From NCBI GenBank assembly GCA_016124585.1, contig WGNL01000001.1:202807-266806 (forward strand): a DNA stretch of 64,000 nt, in the 5' to 3' direction. This document shows, one piece after another, positions 54,295 to 62,588 of this stretch (position 1 is its first letter; every line of letters begins with the position of its first letter). The stretch is from Bacteroidota bacterium. Lineage in GTDB: Bacteria > Bacteroidota > Bacteroidia > Chitinophagales > Saprospiraceae. The translations under genes were made by a program, and so were the position numbers. The notes under the pieces are model-generated. The model did not search any database. It saw only the letters and a list, made by a program, of their open reading frames with translations, and was not told where the DNA came from.

Positions 54295-57261
54295 TTATCT
54301 AATTCCATTTGAGAAATCAACTTTCGATGCCAATTTTGGGTAATCAATAAATGGGTTTCTGTTACCTTGAAGTTCTTGAATTGCAAAATTTCTATGCTTT
54401 TCATAAATTGTTGGGGGTTCATTAATATGCCATTCTAAAAGTGTTTGAATGTCTTGTTGATTATAGTTAGAAATTATTTTTGGATAGCGAATTAAAAAGT
54501 ACAAGGTTGCTCTTGCAACTTTTCCTTTCCCTTCTTTGGGTTCAAAACCTTGATTTTCTCTAAGTCCACAATCTTCCATTACTCTTTCCTCCCAGCCCGG
54601 GTACTCAAAATATGGGATGTTGCCCCTAAAACTATTGCAGTTAGGCGTACAAGAAAATAAATGATGTAAATCCCCTTTCATAGGATTTTTTTTACCAAAC
54701 CAAGACTGAGGTACTACATGTTCACAATTGAATCCTTGGTTGCTTTCTAAAGTTTCCAATAATAATTCTTCATTTGGCGTCATTAATGCTTCAAAGCCAT
54801 CATTTGCTGGGAACTCATTGTAAAAAGCTTCTAAAACCTTTTGTTCAGCTTCAAAATCTGATTTTATGAGTGATTCAGGAGTAGTTTCGTCTCCGTTGTA
54901 AATGTTAACAATAGTCTGTTTGTCTGGTTGCAAATCAACCCAAGGGTACAAGTATTTGCTGGGATTATAGGGCAAAATTGTATTATGGGTATTTGTAACC
55001 AATTCATTTAAAAAGTCAAATAGTATTTTTCCTGTTAACATTGAAAGAGAATCACCATAATATTTTTTGGCTTTTTCCTTGTCAGAAATTTCATCATAAT
55101 ATTGCTTTTCCCGATTTGCTGTTACTTCATTCAGATTTTGGGCTAAATTGTCATTGCTTAGCTTAGGTCTTTTCCTAGTAGCTTTCTTGTTTTTTTCTTT
55201 TTCTCTTTTTAAGTTTAACATTTTCAAAGTATCTTCTAATTCCCCTCTATTATTAGTGGCTCTTTTTGCAACTTTAGGCTTATCAACAGAATCTTTCAAA
55301 CTAATGCGTATCAAAACGGGTCTGTGGTCACTGATTGATAAATAATCGGGTAAGACTTTATCTTGAGCTACAATTATGTATTCAGAATCTGATGAATTTT
55401 TTAGATTTGGGGAGATAAAAATATGGTCAATTAACGATTTGTATTTACCTTTTATATACGTCATCTCACCGGCTTTTTCATCTTCCGCGCTTATGGCAGT
55501 AAAATCTGTCAATAAAAAATTAAAGTCCTCAGAAGCGAGTGTTGCATTAAAATCACCACCTAAAATCCAATCTGAATCAGAATTATTGTCTTCAATCATT
55601 GATTTTATTGCAGTAGTTAATATTTTTGAAGCTAATATTCTTCGTTTAGAACCTTCCCCCATAGCTTTAAGATGTAAAGGAACAATATATGCTCCAAAAT
55701 CATCTTTTTCATCCCTTTGTGTTGATGTTAAATAAAACAATCCTGGGTATCGGTCAAATATTTTCCCATCAACGCTTTCAAAAACTAATTCAGATTCTAA
55801 TATTAAATCATCTGGAGTTTGAATGTCATTACTAGTAAGTTGTAGCCACTGCTCTACTTTTTCCGACCAAGACTTTTTTTCAATGTCAACTGTTTTAGTG
55901 TTCCACACAATTGTAGTAGTTTGTTTAGAATCTGACGCATCAGGCTCACTTGCACTATACTTATAATCTATGTCATATTTAGATTTAAGATAATTTACGA
56001 GTTCTTTTGTAGCTTTTGGTGATGATTCTTCAAACATCCAAACATCCATATTCATTCGAACAATTACTTTAGCTACTTCTTCAATTTTTTGTTTATAGTG
56101 TTTATTGAACCATTCAATATTCCAAAAAGCAATATCAATGTCATTGCTTTCCCCGCTATAAATTTCTATAACTCTTTCGAGACCATTATCTTCATCTTCA
56201 ATGTGTTTATCACGCCCAAGCCCACCAAAATAACCCAACATTGCATCGGTATCTTTAAAAAAGGATAAAATCTCTGTTGCAGCTTTATTTTTCCTGTTTC
56301 CATTAAGTGATTCTAAATAAGTAGCAATGGCTGAAAGTTTGATGCCTTCATTGATGTTAACAGCAGGGATGCCCTTTTTTTTGTCAGTAGGCTTTATTAC
56401 TCTTGTTGCATGATGCAACGCAAAAGCCTTCCATTCATTATTCATAACTACCGCCCCAGAAGAACCAGCTAATGTATCAGTTGTGTAATGAACCACAGTT
56501 TCGTTTTGGAAGGTTATTTCGTTACGTTGCAGAGCAACGGATTTTACTTTTCCACCTGGATGTTGAATAATATTTGAACAATCTTTTTCTTTGACCATAA
56601 AAGCATGACGCAACATAGGAATATAGCCAAACTCTTTACCTGGTTCACCATCTACCCATACAAAACAAAAATCCAATTCGTCTTCCGGGCTAGAAATAAA
56701 TAATCTTTGCGGGTTTAGTTGAAAATTCTTTGAAGCCTGAATTTTTCCTTTTTCATTCACTTGATAATTGAATGTGCATATGGCATTTTCACACACTTCT
56801 TTTGAATTTAAGACATGATAATTTGTTAGTAGAATGTTGTCACTTATCAAAAAACCTGTACCTTTCCAACTACCTCTTCTTTCTTCATAGTCAATTCCAG
56901 AGGTATTTATTACACAAACCGCATTTGCTCTTTCTTTTCCTAATTCTAAAAACCAAATTGGGAGAATGTCATTAAATTCACCAAGAATGACTTCGTAGGA
57001 AACTTCCCCTGTGTCAGCATCTTTATCCTCTACAATTAGGGACTCTTCTTGTACATCTTTTTTAACTAAGGATTTGACTAATTTTTTATCCTTTTTTGTA
57101 AGAAGGTTTTTTTCCTCTAAACCATCTAACCGCATTAAGACACCTGTTGATGTTGTTTCAAATGCTAAATTTTTCGATGTCTCAAAACCACCGTTTGCTT
57201 GGTTTGGCTTTTTCGGTGTCGACACAAATTTAATTTCGTTGGATAAATTTTCAGTAGACAT
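54295..57261 (-). CDS. Trypsin-like protease + EEP nuclease + endonuclease I fusion protein
   Basis: This 988-aa protein has no signal peptide. Residues about 100-320 form a V8/trypsin-like serine protease with GTGFLISDNILLTNYHVL (His149), DELDF (Asp197) and AGSSGA (Ser268). Residues about 370-655 form an endonuclease/exonuclease/phosphatase fold with AFWNIEWFN, GGDFNA (D570, N572), LIDHIF and SDHRP (D645, H646). Residues about 840-925 match the endonuclease I family: NCEHVVPQSWF and GDLHHLFSC...NSFRG. All catalytic residues I can check are present. A Lys-rich linker (about 660-700) joins the nucleases. The combination suggests a cytosolic conflict effector in which the protease part senses or releases the nucleases; that is inference. 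It sits between palindromes A and B. Confidence 0.85.
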   Translation of the reverse strand: MSTENLSNEIKFVSTPKKPNQANGGFETSKNLAFETTSTGVLMRLDGLEEKNLLTKKDKKLVKSLVKKDVQEESLIVEDKDADTGEVSYEVILGEFNDILPIWFLELGKERANAVCVINTSGIDYEERRGSWKGTGFLISDNILLTNYHVLNSKEVCENAICTFNYQVNEKGKIQASKNFQLNPQRLFISSPEDELDFCFVWVDGEPGKEFGYIPMLRHAFMVKEKDCSNIIQHPGGKVKSVALQRNEITFQNETVVHYTTDTLAGSSGAVVMNNEWKAFALHHATRVIKPTDKKKGIPAVNINEGIKLSAIATYLESLNGNRKNKAATEILSFFKDTDAMLGYFGGLGRDKHIEDEDNGLERVIEIYSGESNDIDIAFWNIEWFNKHYKQKIEEVAKVIVRMNMDVWMFEESSPKATKELVNYLKSKYDIDYKYSASEPDASDSKQTTTIVWNTKTVDIEKKSWSEKVEQWLQLTSNDIQTPDDLILESELVFESVDGKIFDRYPGLFYLTSTQRDEKDDFGAYIVPLHLKAMGEGSKRRILASKILTTAIKSMIEDNNSDSDWILGGDFNATLASEDFNFLLTDFTAISAEDEKAGEMTYIKGKYKSLIDHIFISPNLKNSSDSEYIIVAQDKVLPDYLSISDHRPVLIRISLKDSVDKPKVAKRATNNRGELEDTLKMLNLKREKEKNKKATRKRPKLSNDNLAQNLNEVTANREKQYYDEISDKEKAKKYYGDSLSMLTGKILFDFLNELVTNTHNTILPYNPSKYLYPWVDLQPDKQTIVNIYNGDETTPESLIKSDFEAEQKVLEAFYNEFPANDGFEALMTPNEELLLETLESNQGFNCEHVVPQSWFGKKNPMKGDLHHLFSCTPNCNSFRGNIPYFEYPGWEERVMEDCGLRENQGFEPKEGKGKVARATLYFLIRYPKIISNYNQQDIQTLLEWHINEPPTIYEKHRNFAIQELQGNRNPFIDYPKLASKVDFSNGIR

Positions 57262-57320
57262 ATTGTTTGATTTTTAAGTGAGAAAATTAAGTATATTATT
57301 GTATTTTATGGATTCTAAAT

Positions 57321-57330
57321 TACCGCCAAC
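57321..57330. repeat. 10-bp inverted repeat, right copy
   Basis: TACCGCCAAC is the exact reverse complement of 54281-54290. It forms the distal edge of palindrome B, at the head of the 988-aa gene. Confidence 0.75.
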
Positions 57331-57386
57331 GGTCGGCATACCTGACGTGCCCAGCTTTTGCTGGGCATGGGCAGGTATGCATTGTT
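57328..57386 (-). other. attC-like imperfect palindrome B
   Basis: The site runs AAC...GTT between the TIR-methyltransferase stop and the 988-aa gene. The outer stem is GCATACCTG/CAGGTATGC (57336-57344, 57372-57380) and the inner stem is TGCCCAGC/GCTGGGCA (57348-57355, 57360-57367). The loop is TTTT and the spacers are 3 and 4 nt. The GCCTAAC box at its minus-strand start fits attC R'' (RYYYAAC). Confidence 0.65.
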
Positions 57387-57398
57387 AGGCACAATTAT
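57384..57398. repeat. 15-bp inverted repeat, left copy, flanking the TIR-methyltransferase gene
   Basis: GTTAGGCACAATTAT overlaps the stop codon of the gene. Its exact reverse complement lies at 58587-58601, just upstream of the gene start. Confidence 0.85.
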
Positions 57399-58561
57399 CT
57401 TTTCTTTATTTTTTTTGCTATATAAGCGTACCAAGTTGCGCCAAAAGTATCTTCAAAATATCTTTTGCAAGAAAACCCTTCTTCTTCTAACATTTCTGGA
57501 ATCATAGAACGTGGACCAAACGAAGCCCAAGCGAAAATTGCGTGACCATTCCTTTTTAAATGCTTGTTTAATCCTTTTACACAATTACCGATAATCGCTG
57601 GAACAGAATCTCCTAAACCTTTCCAGGACTCTGCATCTTCGGAGATAGGCAGGTTCGCTAATATGTAATCGTATTTTCCCTTAACATTGCTAAACAAGTC
57701 GCTTTCTCTTACTTCAATTATGTTTTCGGGAATTACACCTTGCTTTTCAAGCAATTTTACATTTTCTTTAGCATCATTTAGAGCTGAACGGTCTATATCA
57801 ATAGCTAATACATCTTTGGCTCCTCTTAAAGCAGCAGTAATTGCTAATATGCCACATCCAGTCCCTAAATCAAGAATTTTTTTCCCAGATAAATCAGGAG
57901 GAAGATTTTTATATACAATCACAGGTGAGTAGGTCAGTCTAATATCTGGACTGAACGTGGAAGGTGATACTTTTAATTCAAATCCTTCAAGTGTATGGAT
58001 ACTTCCTTTTTGGTTACGCCCAGTATTATTTTTATCCCACCAAGAAGAGTACTTGTCAGTAAGGGTTTGTTTGTGTTCTGACTTTGGTTCTTTATCATAA
58101 ATTTCCTTAATTTTTTTTAAAATGTTGGAAGTTGCCGTACTTAAGGCTGATGACAAATTTGCAGATTGTGGATTTGTAAATGTACCATAAGTAATTCCTG
58201 TTAAGTCAGATGGTATTTTAACTTGTTTTTCTTTAACGATAAAACATCTTTTGTGTCCCATTACACCAATAAATAAGCCCAGTTCAAATACTACATTATC
58301 CCTCGCTGCTTGGAAATATTTTTCTCTCTCGATTACAGTTGAATCATTGCCAAAAACAAGGATTGCAAAATCACTTTTCCCGATTTCCTCTCTAAGCGTT
58401 TCCAAAGTAGTATCACCAATACCAAATACACTTTGACTCCAAATTTGTGTTTCGATAATAACATCATCCTTTATTTTTTCTCCATTCAAATTATTGTGAA
58501 TGGCTTGAGCGACAGGAATATTCTCGCTGGATGAACCGATAAATACATATTGATTTTTCAT
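57395..58561 (-). CDS. TIR-like nucleotide-binding domain fused to a SAM-dependent methyltransferase
   Basis: This 388-aa protein has at residues 1-150 a TIR-like domain of the PF10137/CAP12 type: YVFIGSSSE, IWSQSVFGIGDTTLETL, DFAILVFGND and NVVFELGLFIG with a possible catalytic Glu93. Such domains act as NADase effectors in several antiphage systems. Residues about 195-385 form a methyltransferase with ILDLGTGCGILAITAALRG (motif I), AIDID and ANLPIS at the motif IV position, like HemK/PrmA-type enzymes. The acceptor is unknown. The fusion is unusual; one part may modify or guard a target and the other deplete NAD. The gene is bounded by 15-bp inverted repeats and attC-like sites. Confidence 0.82.
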   Translation of the reverse strand: MKNQYVFIGSSSENIPVAQAIHNNLNGEKIKDDVIIETQIWSQSVFGIGDTTLETLREEIGKSDFAILVFGNDSTVIEREKYFQAARDNVVFELGLFIGVMGHKRCFIVKEKQVKIPSDLTGITYGTFTNPQSANLSSALSTATSNILKKIKEIYDKEPKSEHKQTLTDKYSSWWDKNNTGRNQKGSIHTLEGFELKVSPSTFSPDIRLTYSPVIVYKNLPPDLSGKKILDLGTGCGILAITAALRGAKDVLAIDIDRSALNDAKENVKLLEKQGVIPENIIEVRESDLFSNVKGKYDYILANLPISEDAESWKGLGDSVPAIIGNCVKGLNKHLKRNGHAIFAWASFGPRSMIPEMLEEEGFSCKRYFEDTFGATWYAYIAKKIKKR

Positions 58562-58586
58562 AGTTATTTGTTTTTCTTATCTTTTT

Positions 58587-58601
58587 ATAATTGTGCCTAA
58601 C
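58587..58601. repeat. 15-bp inverted repeat, right copy
   Basis: ATAATTGTGCCTAAC is the exact reverse complement of 57384-57398. On the minus strand it starts with GTTAGGC, a perfect attC R' box (GTTRRRY). Confidence 0.85.
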
Positions 58602-58606
58602 ACCAG

Positions 58607-58662
58607 ATTGACGCATTGCATGTTTTATATAGTCGGCTACATAAAACATGCAATGCGTCAAT
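58607..58662. repeat. Palindrome C: 22-bp perfect stem
   Basis: The stem includes TTGACGCATTGCATGTTTTA and its exact complement (58607-58628, 58641-58662) around a 12-nt loop. It lies next to the GTTAGGC box. Unlike sites A, B and D it has no mismatched spacer and no AAC partner on the far side. Confidence 0.8.
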
Positions 58663-58665
58663 ACC

Positions 58666-58696
58666 CATCCTGTTTGCAAAAAATCCAAACAGGATG
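58666..58696. repeat. Second hairpin beside palindrome C
   Basis: CATCCTGTTTG pairs exactly with CAAACAGGATG around a loop of about 9 nt. Its role is unknown. Confidence 0.65.
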
Positions 58697-58903
58697 TTTG
58701 ATAAACGCATATTTTAGAACCTTTCAATTTTTCAAACAAGCAAAACAGCCGCTTTCAGCCATTCATTTGTTTTTCATATTCCTAAAGTATATTTTTATAA
58801 TGCCAAGCTTTCAACGCTGCTAGGCTAAGTTTGCAAATACAGTCACAAGGTAAAAATCCTTTTAAATAAACTGAAAAAAATTTGATTGTGGCTCAAAATG
58901 GTA

Positions 58904-58936
58904 AGCCCTGACAGGTTTCTAAAACCTGTCAGGGCT
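58904..58936. repeat. 33-bp REP-like palindrome
   Basis: AGCCCTGACAGGTTT pairs exactly with AAACCTGTCAGGGCT around a 3-nt CTA loop. Palindromes built on CCTGACAGG are, as I recall, widely scattered between genes in Bacteroidota genomes. Confidence 0.8.
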
Positions 58937-59224
58937 GAAGGGTTAATCGGCCTATTTGCCCAACCTTCATTTTTATCCATTTGCCTCATCCTCCACTACT
59001 TGCCTCCGTTCCCGCAAGTCTCCCACCCCTCCCATCCACCCACAATTCAATAACCTACAAAAAAGCACAAGTTCCAGCATGAGTTCACGAAGCGGCTCTT
59101 GCGACGCTTTAGCAGTGGCCCGCAAGTGCCACTTTGCTCAACCATTTGCTCCAACTATCGCATTGTTCACAAATGTGTTTGTGCTATGGAGGAAACTTGA
59201 TAAAACTGAGACGGATATACCAAT

Positions 59225-59257
59225 AAAAAAAGGGCGGCTCCACCAAAGAAACCACCC
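59225..59257 (-). terminator. Terminator of the 59294 gene
   Basis: On the minus strand GGGTGGTTTC pairs with GGAGCCGCCC (several G-U pairs) around a short loop, followed by T7. It lies about 37 bp past the stop. Confidence 0.65.
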
Positions 59258-59293
59258 ATATAACCTTAAATATAAACCAAATGGCTAAATTCA

Positions 59294-60295
59294 TCAGTTG
59301 CCCCCTTCCTCCACCGCCTCTATCACCATCCCATCAAACTCCGCCGTCACCGAACCCATATTCTTCACAATGAGGAAAATAGTACCCGGCGCCCAACCTG
59401 CTTCGGCGGCAGTACCGTTGACGCTTTCATTGGTGGCCACGGACATTTTCACGGTATTATCCGAGGCAGACCCATTGGCTGCAAAGAAGAACTGTAAATC
59501 TGCCTGCTCGGATTGGTTGCTGAACGTGCAGGAAGCATTGGCACTCACGGTCAGTTTTTCGGGAAGTACCACCGTGAAGGTCATGCCAGCCTCCACCGCA
59601 CCACTGAACTGAAAAATGGCATCGTTGTCGTTCACGATTCGGCGCAACAGGCTGAAGTCAAAGTATAGCTTTACCTTGTCAATCTCGTCGCAGAATTTGA
59701 TTTTCAGGGTGCTGAGGTTGTTGTTGAGTAGCTTGGCCAACACCTTTCGCTGTGCCTCTACATCGCTGACGGCCTGCTTTATCCGCTTAAAATATTCCGA
59801 TTGCTGCTTGCGGAGCAGCTTTATTTCCGCCACCTTCAGCCCTACTTCGGTCGTCAAATCGGCCAGTTCCGGATAGGTGGCCAAGGTCTTATGGAACGCA
59901 TCCAGGGCAATTAGGCGCTCTTCATATTTGATGGCCGTCAGCGGGGATTTATTATTGGGAAAAATGGACAGCGCTTGCGGCGTGTTCTTTGGGAATATGG
60001 CGAATACCTTGCCCTCCCAAGCATATATCGTCACATTCTTGATTTCATCCAATTCATCTTCCCAAGACTTGGTTTTGCTCTTGCTGAGCCCCTTAATGCT
60101 TACCCAGGTCGCCATCAGGTCTTGATAAGTGTTTTTTTCAGGATGGAAAAGCTGGTATAGGGCATCGATGTCAGGGTCGGCAATGCCTACTTCAAGATTA
60201 GAGTCATGGTCAGTGGCAATGGTGTTCATTTTGACCTTAGAGTCCCTTGTGGCAATCTCGAAAGGGTTAGTCAAGTGGATGTACTCTCGTTTCAT
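59294..60295 (-). CDS. Unrecognised cytoplasmic protein
   Basis: This 333-aa protein has no signal peptide and no membrane segment. The N-terminal half is helical with a coiled-coil-like stretch at about residues 155-210 (EVGLKVAEIKLLRKQQSEY). The C-terminal half (about 225-330) is beta-rich, with GMTFTVVLPEKLTVSANASC and GTIFLIVKNMGSVTAEFDG. It could be a small structural or binding beta-sandwich. I know no family and propose no function. The start at 60295 (MKREYIHL) is preferred to an upstream ATG at 60349. It lies between cassette-like sites C and D. Confidence 0.65.
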   Translation of the reverse strand: MKREYIHLTNPFEIATRDSKVKMNTIATDHDSNLEVGIADPDIDALYQLFHPEKNTYQDLMATWVSIKGLSKSKTKSWEDELDEIKNVTIYAWEGKVFAIFPKNTPQALSIFPNNKSPLTAIKYEERLIALDAFHKTLATYPELADLTTEVGLKVAEIKLLRKQQSEYFKRIKQAVSDVEAQRKVLAKLLNNNLSTLKIKFCDEIDKVKLYFDFSLLRRIVNDNDAIFQFSGAVEAGMTFTVVLPEKLTVSANASCTFSNQSEQADLQFFFAANGSASDNTVKMSVATNESVNGTAAEAGWAPGTIFLIVKNMGSVTAEFDGMVIEAVEEGGN

Positions 60296-60533
60296 TGTGG
60301 TCAGATAGTTTAGAAAGTTTGGTAGCGGTGGAGCGTCCCCTATTGGCAATGACCCTTTGTAGGCCGTCGTGCCGCCAGCCCGACAATTTCATCGGGCTTA
60401 TCTTGTTAAACGTAATTGGGTCCTCTACGTCACATTTTTTGAAAAAAATTTTGCAATTTTTTTGCTATTCCTTTTCAAATCCTACTTGCTTTAAAAAATG
60501 CCGTAAGAATGTGGGAAAATCAACAGGGAGACA

Positions 60534-60720
60534 TTTGTTTGTTTCAAAACATCCTTCCTGCCGCTAGGGAGCTATTTGTCTTTTGCAGAACGCCTTTCCA
60601 GCCGCTGGGGAGGCGTTTGTATTTTTACAGACGCCATTCTAGTAGATGGGGAGGGGTTTGTGTTTTGCAGGATGACATGCTGGTGGGTGGGATGGGGTTT
60701 GTTTTTATGCAAAGGGGGAG
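60534..60720. repeat. Degenerate 41-bp tandem repeats
   Basis: TTTGT recurs at 60534, 60575, 60616, 60657 and 60698, exactly 41 bp apart. Units share TTTGT.TTTTGCAG, a CC..TC block and GGGGAGG. At the second/third junction ACGCCTTTCCAGC and GCTGGGGAGGCGT could fold into an RNA hairpin with G-U pairs. The units have diverged but show no indels. Confidence 0.75.
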
Positions 60721-60753
60721 GAGGGATTTTGAAGAATTAAAACTTTGGGGGAT

Positions 60754-60811
60754 AACGGTTGGCATACCCGCAGGCTGCCCGCATAGGGCAGCTTGACGGG
60801 TATGCTTTGTT
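60754..60811 (-). other. attC-like imperfect palindrome D
   Basis: The site runs AAC...GTT just after the DnaJ-zinc-finger-like gene. The outer stem is GCATACCCG/CGGGTATGC (60762-60770, 60797-60805) and the inner stem is GCTGCCC/GGGCAGC (60774-60780, 60786-60792). The spacers are 3 and 4 nt, as in site B. It shares AACGGT.GGCATACC with site B. Confidence 0.65.
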
Positions 60812-60827
60812 TGTGCCAGTCTTCTTT

Positions 60828-62588
60828 TTATATTTTTTCTTTTATCCAATCCGTAATGTTCCAAATTAATTCACCAATGAATTCAGCCAGTCCAATTTTG
60901 TAAGTTAGAAAGGCTATTATTGCTGAAATAATTATCGTTAGTAAACTTCCCCCAATACCCAATAATATTCGAAGAAGTTCTGGTTTTACGTTATCTCCGA
61001 ATTTTTTATATAATCTATCAGAGATGGTAAAGAACCAGAAGTTTATAATATTGCAGAACATAACTACGGAAACAAAATATCCAATCCCAATAATTATTAG
61101 TTCTTGAATATTTGAAAAATTTGTTGCCCTACCAATTAGTTTTTCAATCTCCGTTAAGTTTGAAACAAAAAGGAGTGTAATCAAATACCCCCAAATGAAA
61201 CTACCAATAAATGCACCGACAGAATAACTTGATTTAATTTTACTTTCTGCCTTTTTAAGAAGTTGGGTTAAGTCTTCATCAAAATCATCGGGGTCCATGT
61301 CAAAAGCCTTGTTCAAAAGCATTTTCCCTTTTCCGAAGTTTTTTGATGAAAGGTGTTTTTTCCCTTTTTCTTTTAAGTTTAACCTGATTACTTCAATGGG
61401 ACCAAATTCTTCAAAAACAACTTTATCTTTATTGACAACAAGTAAAGAATACTGAACATTGTCAAATATGTATGAAACATCATAAGTCGGAATATTTAAA
61501 CAATCTACCTTCTGATGTAATATGATTCCATTTTTATCAATATTTACTTTTTGGGGCTTATATGATTGGCTTACGGCTGTTTTATACGGTTCATTAAAAT
61601 AATTTGGCTCTTTATCAAAAACGGTTTTTGTGGGAGATTCATATACTTTGCTATAAACGGACTGTCTCGAAAATTTAGAAAGCAATTTAAAGTTGGGATA
61701 TTTTTTCTTAACATGAGTAGGGTTTAGAACTGGACTGCATATTAATTCATAATCCCATTTTCTTGTTTTTTGCATATAGTAAACTACTTTTCCACTTCCT
61801 TCACAACCATTACAGGTTACTCGCCCTCTACCGCTACAATTACTACAAGTAATTTTCCCTCTCGCCGAACAATTTGAACATTTTACCATTCCTTTACCGT
61901 AGCAAGTCGAACATTCAACTTGTCCTGACTTACAATTATAATTGCTACAAGTGTTTTTTCCTGAACCTCCACAAGTGTAACAGCGTTTATTTACATCTAC
62001 CCATACATTAACATATTGACTCGTTTGATAATTATAGACTGACTTAAATTCTGTAGAAGTAGTAACTCCTCTGCCCGAGCAACTATAACAATAAGTTTTT
62101 CCAGTCCCATTACAATTGTAGCAATTCGTTTTCCCATTACCGTAGCAATATGAACAATTTTTGATTCCTTTTCCACTACATGAACTACATTGGTTTTCAC
62201 CTTTGCCGTAGCAATAACTACATTCATTATCCCCTCTGCCATAACAGCCGCTACATGTTTCTAATTTTTCCGTACCAGGTATTACATAGGAACTTACATC
62301 TTTAAGGAATTTTCCAACTGCAATTTGGTTGAAATTTGGCGTTTTTTGGTAGTTCAAAGTTTCCCCTCTAAATGGTCGAACCATTGAAAAATCATTTTCA
62401 CTAAAATATTGAGTATAAAGTTCAATCTCATAGGAAGGGCAATATGTAATATCTGTAATTATTATCTGCTGACCAAAATCTTGGTAAGGATGATGTGGAA
62501 TAGTTTCAGCCCAATCGGAAATTATCTTCCGAAGTTTTTTTTCTTCTTCGGAGGGAATAGGAATGTTTTTTTGTTCGACTAATTTCAT
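60828..62588 (-). CDS. Membrane protein with twelve DnaJ-type cysteine motifs
   Basis: In this 586-aa protein residues 112-266 hold twelve C-x2-C-x-G-x-G-like motifs (CSGCYGRG, CSSCSGKG, CNGCEGSG and others) spaced mostly 11 residues apart. One is altered (CSNYNC). DnaJ has only four, binding two zinc ions; here perhaps six zinc sites could form. No J domain is present. A soluble region of about 170 residues follows, then three or four membrane helices (about 440-580). It is the last gene of an operon and overlaps the previous gene by 4 bp (ATGA). It may be a membrane-bound substrate binder or sensor; its function is unknown. Site D follows directly. Confidence 0.75.
   Translation of the reverse strand: MKLVEQKNIPIPSEEEKKLRKIISDWAETIPHHPYQDFGQQIIITDITYCPSYEIELYTQYFSENDFSMVRPFRGETLNYQKTPNFNQIAVGKFLKDVSSYVIPGTEKLETCSGCYGRGDNECSYCYGKGENQCSSCSGKGIKNCSYCYGNGKTNCYNCNGTGKTYCYSCSGRGVTTSTEFKSVYNYQTSQYVNVWVDVNKRCYTCGGSGKNTCSNYNCKSGQVECSTCYGKGMVKCSNCSARGKITCSNCSGRGRVTCNGCEGSGKVVYYMQKTRKWDYELICSPVLNPTHVKKKYPNFKLLSKFSRQSVYSKVYESPTKTVFDKEPNYFNEPYKTAVSQSYKPQKVNIDKNGIILHQKVDCLNIPTYDVSYIFDNVQYSLLVVNKDKVVFEEFGPIEVIRLNLKEKGKKHLSSKNFGKGKMLLNKAFDMDPDDFDEDLTQLLKKAESKIKSSYSVGAFIGSFIWGYLITLLFVSNLTEIEKLIGRATNFSNIQELIIIGIGYFVSVVMFCNIINFWFFTISDRLYKKFGDNVKPELLRILLGIGGSLLTIIISAIIAFLTYKIGLAEFIGELIWNITDWIKEKI

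Larger units (their letters stand above)
58562..59293. other. Gene-free region with several palindromes
   Basis: It contains the inverted repeat and palindrome C (58587-58662), a second hairpin at 58666-58696, a 33-bp palindrome at 58904-58936 and a terminator at 59225-59257. The open frames here show no recognisable protein features. Confidence 0.6.
60296..60827. other. Gene-free region with 41-bp repeats and palindrome D
   Basis: It contains degenerate 41-bp tandem repeats (60534-60720) and the attC-like palindrome D (60754-60811). An open frame across the repeats is not credible, since 41 is not a multiple of three and no protein repeat results. Confidence 0.6.

Noticed and set aside
58956..59288. 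Possible 110-aa gene
   Set aside because: Pro/Ser-rich translation without motifs, and it runs through the terminator of the opposite-strand gene.
60509..60796. Possible 95-aa gene across the 41-bp repeats
   Set aside because: The repeat length is not a multiple of three, so no protein repeat results, and it runs into palindrome D.
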